A stretch of 9,825 nucleotides of DNA from an uncultured Prevotellaceae bacterium (GCA_945827465.1 CALZOH010000121.1:1-9825), one strand, 5' to 3'; shown: positions 1 through 7,124, numbered from the stretch's first letter. The notes: generated by a model not told the origin, from the sequence alone. Numbers and translations: made by a program.

Positions 1-1
1 C

Positions 2-1435
2 GCGGGATACTCGCGTTTGGCCTCGTCAGACCTATCGGCCTTGATGCAGATGACCATCTGCGAGGACCTTAGTCAGCAACTCGGAATCAGCTGGACGCGC
101 CGAGAAATATTCGACCGCAACTACAGTGAAACACGCCAGCCCGAAGTGCCTTCGACCATCATTGAAATACTCTCGCACCAGAACTTTGCCGACATGAAAC
201 TGGGGCACGACCCGAACTTCAAGTTCCTGATGGCTCGCTCCATCTACAAAAGCGTATTGAAATTTATTGCCACCCAACACGCAACACCCTACACCGTACA
301 ACCTCTGCCCGTTACCGACTTCGCAGCCTGTCTGCAACCGGACGGACAAGTACTGCTCAGCTGGGAAGCCACCATCGACCCATTAGAACCGACAGCACAA
401 CCTGACGGATACATTATTTATATGCGCCGCGACGGAGAAGACTATGACCAAGGCACACGAATACCCTCCACCGCAGCCCGCATCAACATTGAACCCGACT
501 GCATTTATAGTTTCAAAGTATGTGCCTACAACGAAGGAGGAAAGAGCTTTGAATCGGAAGAACTCTCCGTCATGCGCAGTTCGCAAGAAAAAGCCGGGGT
601 ACTCATCGTAAACGGTTTCACACGATTGAGCGGACCGGCCCTTGTTGACAATGACGAACAACGCGGATTCCTACTGGAAAAAGACCTGGGAGTTGCTTAT
701 CAATACACACCTGAATATAGCGGGCGCCAACTCAACTTTAATCCGAACGCTGCGGGAAAAGAAGGTCCAAACGGACTGGGATATAGCGGCGAAGAACTGC
801 AGGGCACCCTGATTGCAGGCAACACCTTCAATTATCCTTACATTCACGGCAAAGCCATTGCCTACAGTAAAAGCCACTCTTTCTCGTCATGCAGCATGAG
901 TGCACTTCTACACCATAAAGTACAACTGACAGATTACCCGATTACAGATCTCATCTTGGGACTGCAAAAAGACTGCGGGGAAAGCAGCATCAAAAGCTAC
1001 AAAACATTCCCCGACGAACTGCGCCCCCTCATCAGCAATTACCTGAAGCAACACGGTCACTTAATCGTATCGGGTTCGTATATTGCCTCCGACATGCAAT
1101 CGACAGACGAAGCCCGTTTCACGCAGCAGACCCTCCACTTCGGCTGCACCACCCCCATGCCCCTTCCCGACGACTCGCTCGTCGTTGGCAACCAACTCCG
1201 CTTTAGCATTGAGCGGGAATTGGGACATTCAACCTACGCCGTTACCCACCCCGACCGGCTTGCGCCCATTGGACCGGCATTCCCTTGCCTGACCTATTCA
1301 GACGGCACATGCGCAGCCATTGTTGGTGCCACCGAGGAATCGACGGTGATAGCCTTAGGCTTTCCGTTTGAAAGTATCCGCGAAGAAGAAATGCGGCAAC
1401 AACTGATGAACGGATTCCTCCATCTATTTCAGTAA
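2..1435 (+). CDS. Secreted amidase-like protein with FN3 domain, C-terminal part (5' end outside window)
   Basis: The reading frame is open from base 2, so the gene starts before the window and the TTG at 17 is not a real start. The first part resembles the end of a zinc-dependent N-acetylmuramoyl-L-alanine amidase domain (Amidase_3 type). VPSTIIEIL near 149-175 matches the position of the family's IPSVLVE motif, whose Glu is catalytic (here near 164-166), and it is followed by a helix of the LMARSIYKSVLKFI type. A fibronectin type III domain follows (about 308-580: LLSWEA, DGYIIYMRR, SFKVCAYNEGG). The rest is an alpha/beta region beginning KAGVLIVNG, with a ..HGHLIVSGSYIASD.. stretch, that looks Rossmann- or glutamine-amidotransferase-like. 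Such Bacteroides proteins are often labelled 'xanthan lyase' or FN3 protein; a peptidoglycan or glycan role in the envelope is an inference. The zinc ligands and signal peptide would lie outside the window. It probably shares a transcript with the next gene. Confidence 0.75.
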   Translation, partial: AGYSRLASSDLSALMQMTICEDLSQQLGISWTRREIFDRNYSETRQPEVPSTIIEILSHQNFADMKLGHDPNFKFLMARSIYKSVLKFIATQHATPYTVQPLPVTDFAACLQPDGQVLLSWEATIDPLEPTAQPDGYIIYMRRDGEDYDQGTRIPSTAARINIEPDCIYSFKVCAYNEGGKSFESEELSVMRSSQEKAGVLIVNGFTRLSGPALVDNDEQRGFLLEKDLGVAYQYTPEYSGRQLNFNPNAAGKEGPNGLGYSGEELQGTLIAGNTFNYPYIHGKAIAYSKSHSFSSCSMSALLHHKVQLTDYPITDLILGLQKDCGESSIKSYKTFPDELRPLISNYLKQHGHLIVSGSYIASDMQSTDEARFTQQTLHFGCTTPMPLPDDSLVVGNQLRFSIERELGHSTYAVTHPDRLAPIGPAFPCLTYSDGTCAAIVGATEESTVIALGFPFESIREEEMRQQLMNGFLHLFQ

Positions 1436-1460
1436 ATAAACCTATCAATTCCATATCATC

Positions 1461-1799
1461 ATGACCTATACCATTCCTTTAAATTCACGTTCGAGCCACA
1501 CACTCGAGATCACAGAACAAACGCTTGAGACCATACGTCGCTACTCACTCTTCAGCCATTTGACCGACAGCAACGGATATGTTGACGAAACGGTTCTTGA
1601 CAAACTCAAATGGCAGATTCGTTCGCTCATTGCCAGCCAAACCGACTGTAAAGACTTGTTGGACCTATGTATTGACGTGATTTATCACAACAAAATGAAA
1701 GCATACGGGTTGCAGCAACTCATGAAAGTCTACGAAACATGGAATCAGGAAAACCCAAAGCAAGAGCCTGAACCCGGTGAAACTCCATTCCAAGACTAA
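1461..1799 (+). CDS. Conserved hypothetical protein, 112 aa
   Basis: I do not recognise this protein. It begins at the only ATG near the front of the frame, 25 bases after the stop of the amidase-like gene, and is probably co-transcribed with it. It has no signal peptide or membrane segment. The sequence looks mostly helical (about residues 17-95, with IRRYSLFSHL and DLLDLCIDVIYHNKMKAYGL) and ends in an acidic, proline-rich tail (QEPEPGETP), so a small cytoplasmic protein is likely. That it is a real gene is supported by the second copy of its last 27 codons at 7238-7321: differences between the copies are largely synonymous or conservative (K/Q, E/D), as expected for a translated sequence. 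The stop codon lies in the duplicated junction. Confidence 0.7.
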   Translation: MTYTIPLNSRSSHTLEITEQTLETIRRYSLFSHLTDSNGYVDETVLDKLKWQIRSLIASQTDCKDLLDLCIDVIYHNKMKAYGLQQLMKVYETWNQENPKQEPEPGETPFQD

Positions 1800-1818
1800 C
1801 GACGGAAGGGATGCTTTT
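1716..1818 (+). repeat. Left copy of the 103-base junction repeat
   Basis: This stretch is a direct repeat of 7238-7340 with about 16 mismatches and no gap. It covers the last 27 codons of the 112-residue gene, its stop codon, an identical 13-base stretch CGACGGAAGGGAT, and a few more bases. On the - strand the same bases encode ..KHPFRR-stop, matching the ..KNPFRR-stop end of the lipid kinase whose intact gene ends at 7318. This copy therefore carries the tails of both genes, although no kinase gene adjoins it here. It marks the left edge of an apparent insertion. Confidence 0.85.
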
Positions 1819-1842
1819 GACTTGATGAGCAGACCATCTCAT

Positions 1843-3261
1843 TTATTCCAACCTTTTCAAGTCCACGAACAAGCCATGCCGTTTTCTGCGATTAATAAGC
1901 ATGTCAAGCAGTTTTTGCTCCCTTTTCGGAAATGTCATGCTGCGAAAGAAAATGTTGGGTATTGCCACGCCTATGGCTATGCACAGGATGATGAGTGATG
2001 CGCATATAGCATTGTTCATCCCCGTTGTCACCTCACCTATAACCCCGTGCATGTCGATGAACGCGAACAAGGCGCGGTACATCAGTACACCCGGTATCAT
2101 GGGTATCACGCCGGGAATGGAAAGACAGTGATGGGGTGTGTGAAACCAATGTATGGCACGCGTGCAGATGATACTTATCAGGGTAGAACCAGCAAGCGAT
2201 CCGATAGTAGGTCCCATATCGAGACCTACATTTCCGCTGCTTGCTCCGAGGCTTACAAAGTTGCGGGTACATACAGCTATGATACCGCCTATTGCCACAA
2301 CCCAAAGAAGCCGTTTGGGAATATTGAAGATCATGGAGAAACCCATGGCTGAGATAGCCGCAGCTATGGAATACTCTATATAATTGTGGTGTGGGGTCAT
2401 GGAAAGGTCTTTTACAAAATTGTCTATGCCACACACCTGTATGGCGAAAACGATACCGAAAGCCATTGCAAGTACCATTAGCAGCGTGTTAACTGCCCTT
2501 GTGATGCCTATCTGCACATAGCCGGAAAGCATGTCGTTCACAAAGTTGATCAGCGGCACGCCCGGTATGATAAATAGGGCGCAAGCCATAAGCGGATGCC
2601 ACGGGGTGGACGAAATCATGAACGCGGGAAGTGATGAAGCAATTCCTTCTGTGGTAAGAAGTAGTCCAGATAGCCACGCTATCAGCGTAGATACGAATGC
2701 TGAAATTCCAATATTGATGTAAGTGTTGCTACCCTTGGAATTGAGCCACAGCCGAAGACGGAAGCCAAGAATGGAAGCTATGGAGGCATACAGGAATGCT
2801 GTCCAGTCGCAGCCGAATTGGATGCAAAATCCGCCACAGGCAAAACCTCCCCCTATCGCCACCTGCCAAGGCGTATAGTTACGCTTGTTTTTGCTTATTT
2901 GGTCCAGTTCCTTCTCGTATTGCTCCATCGTGTAATCCTCCTTGATGGCTCGCCAAGAGAGTTTGCTTATTTTCGATATGGCCGTCATGTTTATGCCATG
3001 ATGCTCACAACGCTTGAATTTAGTGTATGAATGCGTGTCATCAGAGAGATTCACCATCAGCATATTGTAGTTCACGTAGATGTGCAGGTTCTCTTCCGCA
3101 AGCCCCAAGTAGGCGGCGGTACGTTTCATGTTGCGGATGATGCGGCTTGTGTCTGCTGCGCTCTCCACCAGCAGACAACCCGTGCGGAGTAACAGGTCGA
3201 GCTTATGGTTCAGCCCGGCAGTTATGTTAGGTTCACAGTTTGTTGACATATTACTATCCAT
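1843..3261 (-). CDS. ThrE-family threonine/serine exporter
   Basis: This 472-residue inner-membrane protein belongs to the ThrE family, whose characterised member exports threonine and serine using the proton gradient. Both family halves are present in one chain. The N-terminal half (about residues 20-255) has a hydrophilic start with LLRTGCLLVESAADTSRI and the conserved PGVPLINFVNDMLSGY at 233-248. The C-terminal half (about 290-440) has IPGVIPMIPGVLMYR at 382-396. About ten hydrophobic segments lie between residues 134 and 440, the usual number, and the length is typical. The first ATG (3261) is used here; Met5 (3249) is an alternative. It follows the exchanger gene by 12 bases and is probably in the same operon. 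Its stop is close to the left junction repeat, tail-to-tail with the 112-residue gene. Family assignment is firm; the substrate is inferred. Confidence 0.88.
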   Translation of the reverse strand: MDSNMSTNCEPNITAGLNHKLDLLLRTGCLLVESAADTSRIIRNMKRTAAYLGLAEENLHIYVNYNMLMVNLSDDTHSYTKFKRCEHHGINMTAISKISKLSWRAIKEDYTMEQYEKELDQISKNKRNYTPWQVAIGGGFACGGFCIQFGCDWTAFLYASIASILGFRLRLWLNSKGSNTYINIGISAFVSTLIAWLSGLLLTTEGIASSLPAFMISSTPWHPLMACALFIIPGVPLINFVNDMLSGYVQIGITRAVNTLLMVLAMAFGIVFAIQVCGIDNFVKDLSMTPHHNYIEYSIAAAISAMGFSMIFNIPKRLLWVVAIGGIIAVCTRNFVSLGASSGNVGLDMGPTIGSLAGSTLISIICTRAIHWFHTPHHCLSIPGVIPMIPGVLMYRALFAFIDMHGVIGEVTTGMNNAICASLIILCIAIGVAIPNIFFRSMTFPKREQKLLDMLINRRKRHGLFVDLKRLE

Positions 3262-3273
3262 CTTTTATACTTT

Positions 3274-4971
3274 TTATCCCAAGACTAGTACGAAGATTTG
3301 TATGGACAGGATACGTAGGAACATGGCAAACGGATAGACAGTGGCATAGCCTACCGAAGGAGAGTCGCTGCCCGTTTGGTCGTTGGCGTAACTCAATGCT
3401 ACCGGATTGGTATTTGTTCCGGCAAGTACGCCTATCATGGTGTAGTAATTGAGGTGGAATACCGTCCGCCCGATGATGCCACCTATGAGAATGGGAAGGA
3501 TCGTGATAAGCACACCGTAGCCTATCCATGTGAGGCCTCCTTGACTGATTACAATATTCATGAATTCCTTACCTAATCCAAGACCCACACATGCGAGGAA
3601 GATACAGAAGCCTATTTCACGCAGCATGAGATTGGCACTTATCGTGTTGTATGTGATCAGACGGTGTTTGGGTCCGATATACCCGATGAGTATCGCTGCA
3701 ATGAGTGGACCGCCAGTAAGTCCGAGCTTCAAATATTGCGGGATACCCGGAATTATTATCGGCATGTTCGCGAGTATACAACCGAGAGCGATTCCGAGGA
3801 ATATCGGTATGAGGTTAGGATAATTGAGACGTTTCATGGAATTACCGAGCACTTTTTCCGTTTGGCTGACAGCGAGCTCCGTCCCTACAACCGTTACCTT
3901 ATCGCCGAGCTGAAGGTTGAGATACGGTGCAGCGACAAGGTCCACGTCAGCACGATTCACCCGCGTTATGTTCGCCCCGAAGTGGCTTCTTATCTTCAAC
4001 TGCGAGAGCGTCTTCCCGTTTATCTCAGGCTGGGTAACGATCATCCTGCGCACAATCATCCGATTGTCGCATTTCTGCCAGTCCACTTCCGTAGGCACGC
4101 CAAACAAGACCGTAATAGGTTCCATGTCTTTAGGATTAGAAATAACAAGTATGCGGTCTCCTTGGTGAAAAGTAGTCTTACCATTAACAATAACCGTATG
4201 CACATCGGAACCCGCCGGAAGAATCCGAGATACCACGAAGTCACGAGCGGCAATATCTTTCAGTTCGTGTAAGGTCTTGCCTTCTATGTTCTTGTTTATG
4301 ACAAGTATCGAAAACGATCTTACCGACAACTCTTCCATCATACCAAGACCGCGCTTCGCTTCCTCCTCCTCCTTGACTGTATTGATTCGAAGAATGTATT
4401 TTAATAATATGAAAGCACATATCACCCCAAGCACGCCTATGGGGTATGTCACCACATATCCCAAAGCTATCTCCGGCGAGTCAACTCCGTTAAGGTCGCT
4501 GTTTGCCTGCTGTGCCGCGCCCAGTCCCGGAGTATTCGTCACTGCACCGGTAAGTATTCCTGCCATCGTGGTGGCAGGCGTTCCCGTTAAGTAGAATATC
4601 ACCAAGGATACAATAATGCTTAGAGCAATTGTCGTCGTGGCGAACACATTGAGACGCGCACCTCCTTTCCTGAACGAGGAGAAGAACCCCGGTCCCACCT
4701 GCAAACCGATGGAATAGACAAACAGGATAAGTCCAAACTCCTTGAGGAAATGAAGTAGATGCTCGTCAAGGTTCAGACAAAAATGTCCGAAAACAAGTCC
4801 TATAAATAGAACCCACGTCAGTCCCAATGAAATGTTTGCCACCTTTATCTTGCCAAGGTAGAGACCTATCGAGATAACGAGCGACAAAATAAGTACGGAG
4901 TGTGCCACACCACCTCCCCAAAATTCGGGGAAACCATAGAAAAGGTTATGTATCTGTTCCATAATATACAT
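3274..4971 (-). CDS. AspT/YidE-type aspartate:alanine exchanger-family transporter
   Basis: This 565-residue protein has the layout of the aspartate:alanine exchanger (AAEx) family: two membrane bundles (about residues 20-195 and 385-565) flanking a soluble centre with two RCK_C/TrkA_C-like domains (about 215-290 and 305-375). Visible family motifs are GLQVGPGFF (89-97) and TNTPGLGAA (145-153) in the first half, and GLGLGKEF (463-470) and AGTNTNPVAL (517-526) in the second, showing the internal duplication. AspT exchanges aspartate for alanine and so generates proton-motive force in lactobacilli; many relatives such as YidE and YbjL have unproven substrates, and the substrate here is not known. 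The start could be 4971 or Met4 at 4962. It is first in an operon with the ThrE-type gene and divergent from a LysR regulator. RCK_C domains usually bind a ligand that gates transport. Confidence 0.85.
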   Translation of the reverse strand: MYIMEQIHNLFYGFPEFWGGGVAHSVLILSLVISIGLYLGKIKVANISLGLTWVLFIGLVFGHFCLNLDEHLLHFLKEFGLILFVYSIGLQVGPGFFSSFRKGGARLNVFATTTIALSIIVSLVIFYLTGTPATTMAGILTGAVTNTPGLGAAQQANSDLNGVDSPEIALGYVVTYPIGVLGVICAFILLKYILRINTVKEEEEAKRGLGMMEELSVRSFSILVINKNIEGKTLHELKDIAARDFVVSRILPAGSDVHTVIVNGKTTFHQGDRILVISNPKDMEPITVLFGVPTEVDWQKCDNRMIVRRMIVTQPEINGKTLSQLKIRSHFGANITRVNRADVDLVAAPYLNLQLGDKVTVVGTELAVSQTEKVLGNSMKRLNYPNLIPIFLGIALGCILANMPIIIPGIPQYLKLGLTGGPLIAAILIGYIGPKHRLITYNTISANLMLREIGFCIFLACVGLGLGKEFMNIVISQGGLTWIGYGVLITILPILIGGIIGRTVFHLNYYTMIGVLAGTNTNPVALSYANDQTGSDSPSVGYATVYPFAMFLRILSIQIFVLVLG

Positions 4972-5000
4972 ATTATAGATTATGCTATTCTTTTTGACTG

Positions 5001-5008
5001 CAAAAGTA
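5001..5008 (-). promoter_or_regulatory. Candidate -7 element of the exchanger-exporter operon
   Basis: On the - strand these bases read TACTTTTG, a match to the Bacteroidetes TAnnTTTG element. Transcription would start near 4994, giving a leader of about 25-30 bases before the start codon. The -33 region (around 5025-5030) is AT-rich but lacks a clear TTTG. Confidence 0.5.
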
Positions 5009-5048
5009 AGATGTTGCCATCTGATAAATTCTGAGTTGTTATGCTTTA

Positions 5049-5078
5049 TATCGAATGCGGCTTTTGGTAAAAACGATA
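5049..5078. promoter_or_regulatory. Inverted repeat TATCG-N20-CGATA, candidate LysR site for the operon
   Basis: The two 5-base arms lie about 55-85 bases upstream of the predicted start of the exchanger operon, where LysR-type recognition sites are usually found. The arms are short, so chance is possible. Confidence 0.3.
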
Positions 5079-5196
5079 GATGAAACTGCGTGATTGCTTC
5101 GAATACGTCGGAAATCCAGAGAGGGGAAGCCCTTTTACCAATATTATTAATTTATATTGCTTTCATAGGCGTATACCCTACAAAAACCACTATTGA

Positions 5197-5232
5197 TGCA
5201 TACGATAGCGGAAATCGGCATAATGGTATGCA
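5197..5232. promoter_or_regulatory. Inverted repeat TGCATAC-N22-GTATGCA, candidate LysR operator
   Basis: This is a perfect 7-base inverted repeat whose right arm ends 8 bases before the presumed -33 region of the LysR gene. The position suits autoregulation by the LysR protein. Binding is inferred from symmetry and position only. Confidence 0.4.
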
Positions 5233-5239
5233 GACGGAC

Positions 5240-5268
5240 TTTTTATAACTGTGAAAGTCGTAATTTTG
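5240..5268 (+). promoter_or_regulatory. Candidate promoter of the LysR gene
   Basis: TAATTTTG at 5261-5268 matches the Bacteroidetes -7 consensus TAnnTTTG, with a T-run at 5240-5244 at about the right distance for the -33 element. The predicted leader is short, about 14-16 bases before the ATG at 5289. Confidence 0.55.
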
Positions 5269-5288
5269 CAGACATTAAATAATAATAC

Positions 5289-6194
5289 ATGGAATTAAGA
5301 CAATTAAAATACTTTCTGAAAGTAGCAGAGACATTGAATTTTTCCTCAGCAAGCAAGGAACTATTTATCACACAAAGTACGCTTTCACAGCAGATAATTC
5401 AGTTGGAAAGGGAACTCGACCAAAAACTTTTCCAACGCAATAGCCATGAAGTGATGCTCACGGAGGCGGGACACACCCTGCTCCCCTTGGCACGTGAAAC
5501 TGTCAACAGTGCGAATACCTGTGTCCTCAGATTGCAAGAACTCAAGTCACTGCTTGTAGGAGAATTGAACATTGGTGTCACGTTCTCTTTCAGCGCCATA
5601 GCCACAGAAACGCTGATGGACTTCCTCAAGAAATACCCTAATGTGAAACTAAATGTTTGCTATGCGTCCATGGAAGAACTCATGGACAAGTTAGTGCGGC
5701 ATGAACTTGACTTCGTTTTAGCTTTCAGACCTTCTGTGCGTGATGAGCATGTCGAAAGCCATGTGCTTTTCAACAACCATTTAGCAGCCATCGTGAATGA
5801 GCAACACCCGATAGCCAGATACAAATCTGTGACGTTCGATGACATAAGCCGTTTCGACTTCGCCTTGCCGGCAAAAGGGATGCAGGCACGTAACGCATTG
5901 GAAAAAACACTGGCCAATACAGGGTTTCATTTTAAAGCGAAAATAGAAATGAATAATGTACACCTGCTTTTCAAGGTCATACGTGAAAGCAACTATATCA
6001 CGATATTGTCGGAATCCACCGTGATAAACGAAAGAGGACTTGTGGCTGTGCCCCTTGACGTGCCGGGAAATGATATGGAAGGCTGCATACACGTCCTGAA
6101 AAGTTCTTATATGAAAGCGTCCGCAAGGGAATTCATTCGTATGCTGGGTTCCTCTTCCGTAATGCGAAATTTTTGCTTTACAGCATTGCACTAA
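5289..6194 (+). CDS. LysR-family transcriptional regulator
   Basis: This 301-residue protein has the standard length and order of a LysR regulator. The N-terminal winged helix-turn-helix begins MELRQLKYFLKVAE and continues FSSASKELFITQSTLSQQI, followed by LERELDQKLFQR and LTEAGHTLLP (about residues 1-60). A linker helix (about 62-88) leads into the periplasmic-binding-protein-like effector domain (about 90-290), beginning GELNIGVTFSFSA. It is cytoplasmic and presumably binds the intergenic inverted repeats, controlling the divergent exchanger/exporter operon in response to a small ligand, plausibly an amino acid or related metabolite; the ligand cannot be read from sequence. The ATG at 5289 aligns with the usual family start. 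No strong terminator is seen after it. Confidence 0.92.
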   Translation: MELRQLKYFLKVAETLNFSSASKELFITQSTLSQQIIQLERELDQKLFQRNSHEVMLTEAGHTLLPLARETVNSANTCVLRLQELKSLLVGELNIGVTFSFSAIATETLMDFLKKYPNVKLNVCYASMEELMDKLVRHELDFVLAFRPSVRDEHVESHVLFNNHLAAIVNEQHPIARYKSVTFDDISRFDFALPAKGMQARNALEKTLANTGFHFKAKIEMNNVHLLFKVIRESNYITILSESTVINERGLVAVPLDVPGNDMEGCIHVLKSSYMKASAREFIRMLGSSSVMRNFCFTALH

Positions 6195-6253
6195 TCAGTT
6201 ATTTATCTTTTGTACATTTGAAAATCTTCAAGACCAATACTCTTTATCTGTTG

Positions 6254-6469
6254 TTAACTCCCTGGTGTGAATGGTATGTCGATAATCGGTGCGCTGGAGT
6301 CACCCGGCGAACTTACTTGGGTTCGTAAATCATCTGACGTTATTGGCAGAGTTGTGCCAATTGTACTGCTGGGAGATGCTACCGCCGGTTTTGGGGTGGG
6401 TTGCACGGTAGCTTGTTCTGATGGTGTTGCGACGACGTAAGTTGCGGTAACAGGAGTACTATCTTCCAA
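6254..6469 (-). other. Pro/Ser/Thr-rich open frame, doubtful (possible gene remnant)
   Basis: The frame encodes 71 residues with protein-like low-complexity composition (for example ATVQPTPKPAVASPSS), resembling a secreted-protein linker or tail. It opens only at a TTG directly after an in-frame TGA. Reading through that TGA joins an upstream stretch that looks like a membrane segment (VTIILYVMTISYGICIYQ), so a decayed small membrane or lipoprotein gene is one possibility. However, that upstream part overlaps the arm of the foldback element. I do not recognise the product, and an antisense frame of 54 codons (6276-6440) also exists, so the region may simply lack stop codons. Confidence 0.2.
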
Positions 6470-6539
6470 TCAATTGTCTTGATAGATGCAAATACCATAC
6501 GAAATGGTCATCACATATAGAATAATAGTCACCCCCGGC

Positions 6540-6710
6540 TTAAACCCAAATCGGTCATTAGACTATTATGCGCAAACAAACTTTCTTTTTGTCATCTGCC
6601 TTTCCGTTTTTCGGTTGCAATGGAACCCCATTGCGCCCTCAAAACGTAGAGACATCTGAACAAAAACAAGAGTTGTTATCATCATAACGCTAATGACCGA
6701 TTTGGCTTAA
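6540..6710. repeat. 171-base foldback (MITE-like inverted repeat) with TTAA ends
   Basis: AAATCGGTCATTAG (6548-6561) is the exact reverse complement of 6690-6703. Further pairs are CGTTTT (6605-6610) with AAAACG (6641-6646), TTTTTGT (6586-6592) with ACAAAAA (6660-6666), and an apical stem GCAATGG (6617-6623) with CCATTGC (6628-6634). The outer arms, the CGTTTT pair and the apical stem share one centre, between 6625 and 6626. TTAA is present at both ends (6540-6543 and 6707-6710). This is the shape of a miniature inverted-repeat element or of a long structured RNA. No transposase is nearby. Confidence 0.65.
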
Positions 6711-6779
6711 AAGATCGATTTGCCATTTACAATACGCCGCTGACGTATGTCATTCAGACGGTGAAGAGATAAAACCCTT

Positions 6780-6907
6780 CAGTGCAAGTGTTCAATGAGG
6801 CATTGTACTACTTCAAAACGCCATTGCACGTGTGCAATCATTCATTGAACTACTTCAAAGTAGAAATGCACATGACGCAATGGGAAGATGAACCACTACA
6901 AAAAGAG
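6780..6907 (+). repeat. Decayed tandem repeat, three units of about 43 bases
   Basis: Unit 1 (6780-6821) and unit 2 (6822-6865) align with about 7 mismatches in the first 38 bases and share ACTACTTCAAA near their ends. Unit 3 (6866-6907) is more diverged (TGCACATGACGCAATG, then CACTACAAAA). Unit 2 contains two small hairpins: ATTGCAC-GT-GTGCAAT (6823-6838) and CTACTT-CA-AAGTAG. No function is evident. Confidence 0.55.
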
Positions 6908-7074
6908 AATTGCTTGTTGACAAGATGATGATGAAGTTCTACAAAATAAGACCGAAAGGATGAAAAGGTATGGTTGAATCAAATGATCATGAATAATCGG
7001 GTCGGGAAATGAACAAATCGGGTTGCGAGGAAATGTTGTTCTTTTTACCAAGACGTTTGTTGCATATTTGCTGA

Positions 7075-7124
7075 TTAAACCTCAATCGGTCATTAGATTG
7101 TTTTGCGCTAACAAACATTCTTTC
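7075..7124 (+). repeat. Solitary copy of the foldback arm
   Basis: These 50 bases align without gaps to 6540-6589 with about 8 mismatches, including TTAAAC, AATCGGTCATTAG and a shared GCGC-AACAAAC stretch. No matching opposite arm is seen before the junction repeat, so this may be one end of a second element that was truncated or has decayed. Confidence 0.55.

Larger units (their letters stand above)
4972..5288. promoter_or_regulatory. Divergent control region between exchanger operon and LysR gene
   Basis: This 317-base gap has no credible gene. It is AT-rich and holds a candidate -7 element for each direction, plus three inverted repeats spaced like LysR-type binding sites: TATCG-N20-CGATA (5049-5078), AATAT-N9-ATATT (5140-5158) and TGCATAC-N22-GTATGCA (5197-5232). 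The sequence CGATAG occurs in two of them (5074-5079 and 5203-5208). LysR-family proteins commonly bind such divergent regions, repressing their own gene and activating the opposite operon when a small molecule binds; that this happens here is inferred from layout. Confidence 0.6.

Noticed and set aside
17..19. TTG as the start of the first gene
   Set aside because: The frame stays open to base 2 and the encoded sequence begins inside an amidase-like domain, so the gene is cut by the window edge.
1825..1842. Hairpin ATGAG-N8-CTCAT between the 112-residue gene and ThrE as a terminator
   Set aside because: Only five AT-rich pairs with a large loop and no T-run; too weak to call.
2033..2434. 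133-codon - strand frame inside the ThrE gene
   Set aside because: It overlaps ThrE in another frame and gives a His/Cys/Arg-rich sequence without domain character.
3664..4272. 202-codon open frame on the + strand
   Set aside because: It lies entirely antisense to the exchanger gene, which has clear family motifs throughout; the + frame has none.
6276..6440. 54-codon + strand frame starting MSIIGALESPGEL
   Set aside because: Antisense to a longer frame, with no recognisable domain or promoter.
6780..6907. CRISPR array
   Set aside because: The units are tandem and diverged along their length, with no unique spacers, and no cas genes are present.
6540..7124. An insertion sequence between the foldback and the solitary arm
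   Set aside because: The left arm and the solitary arm are in the same orientation, and no transposase frame lies between them.
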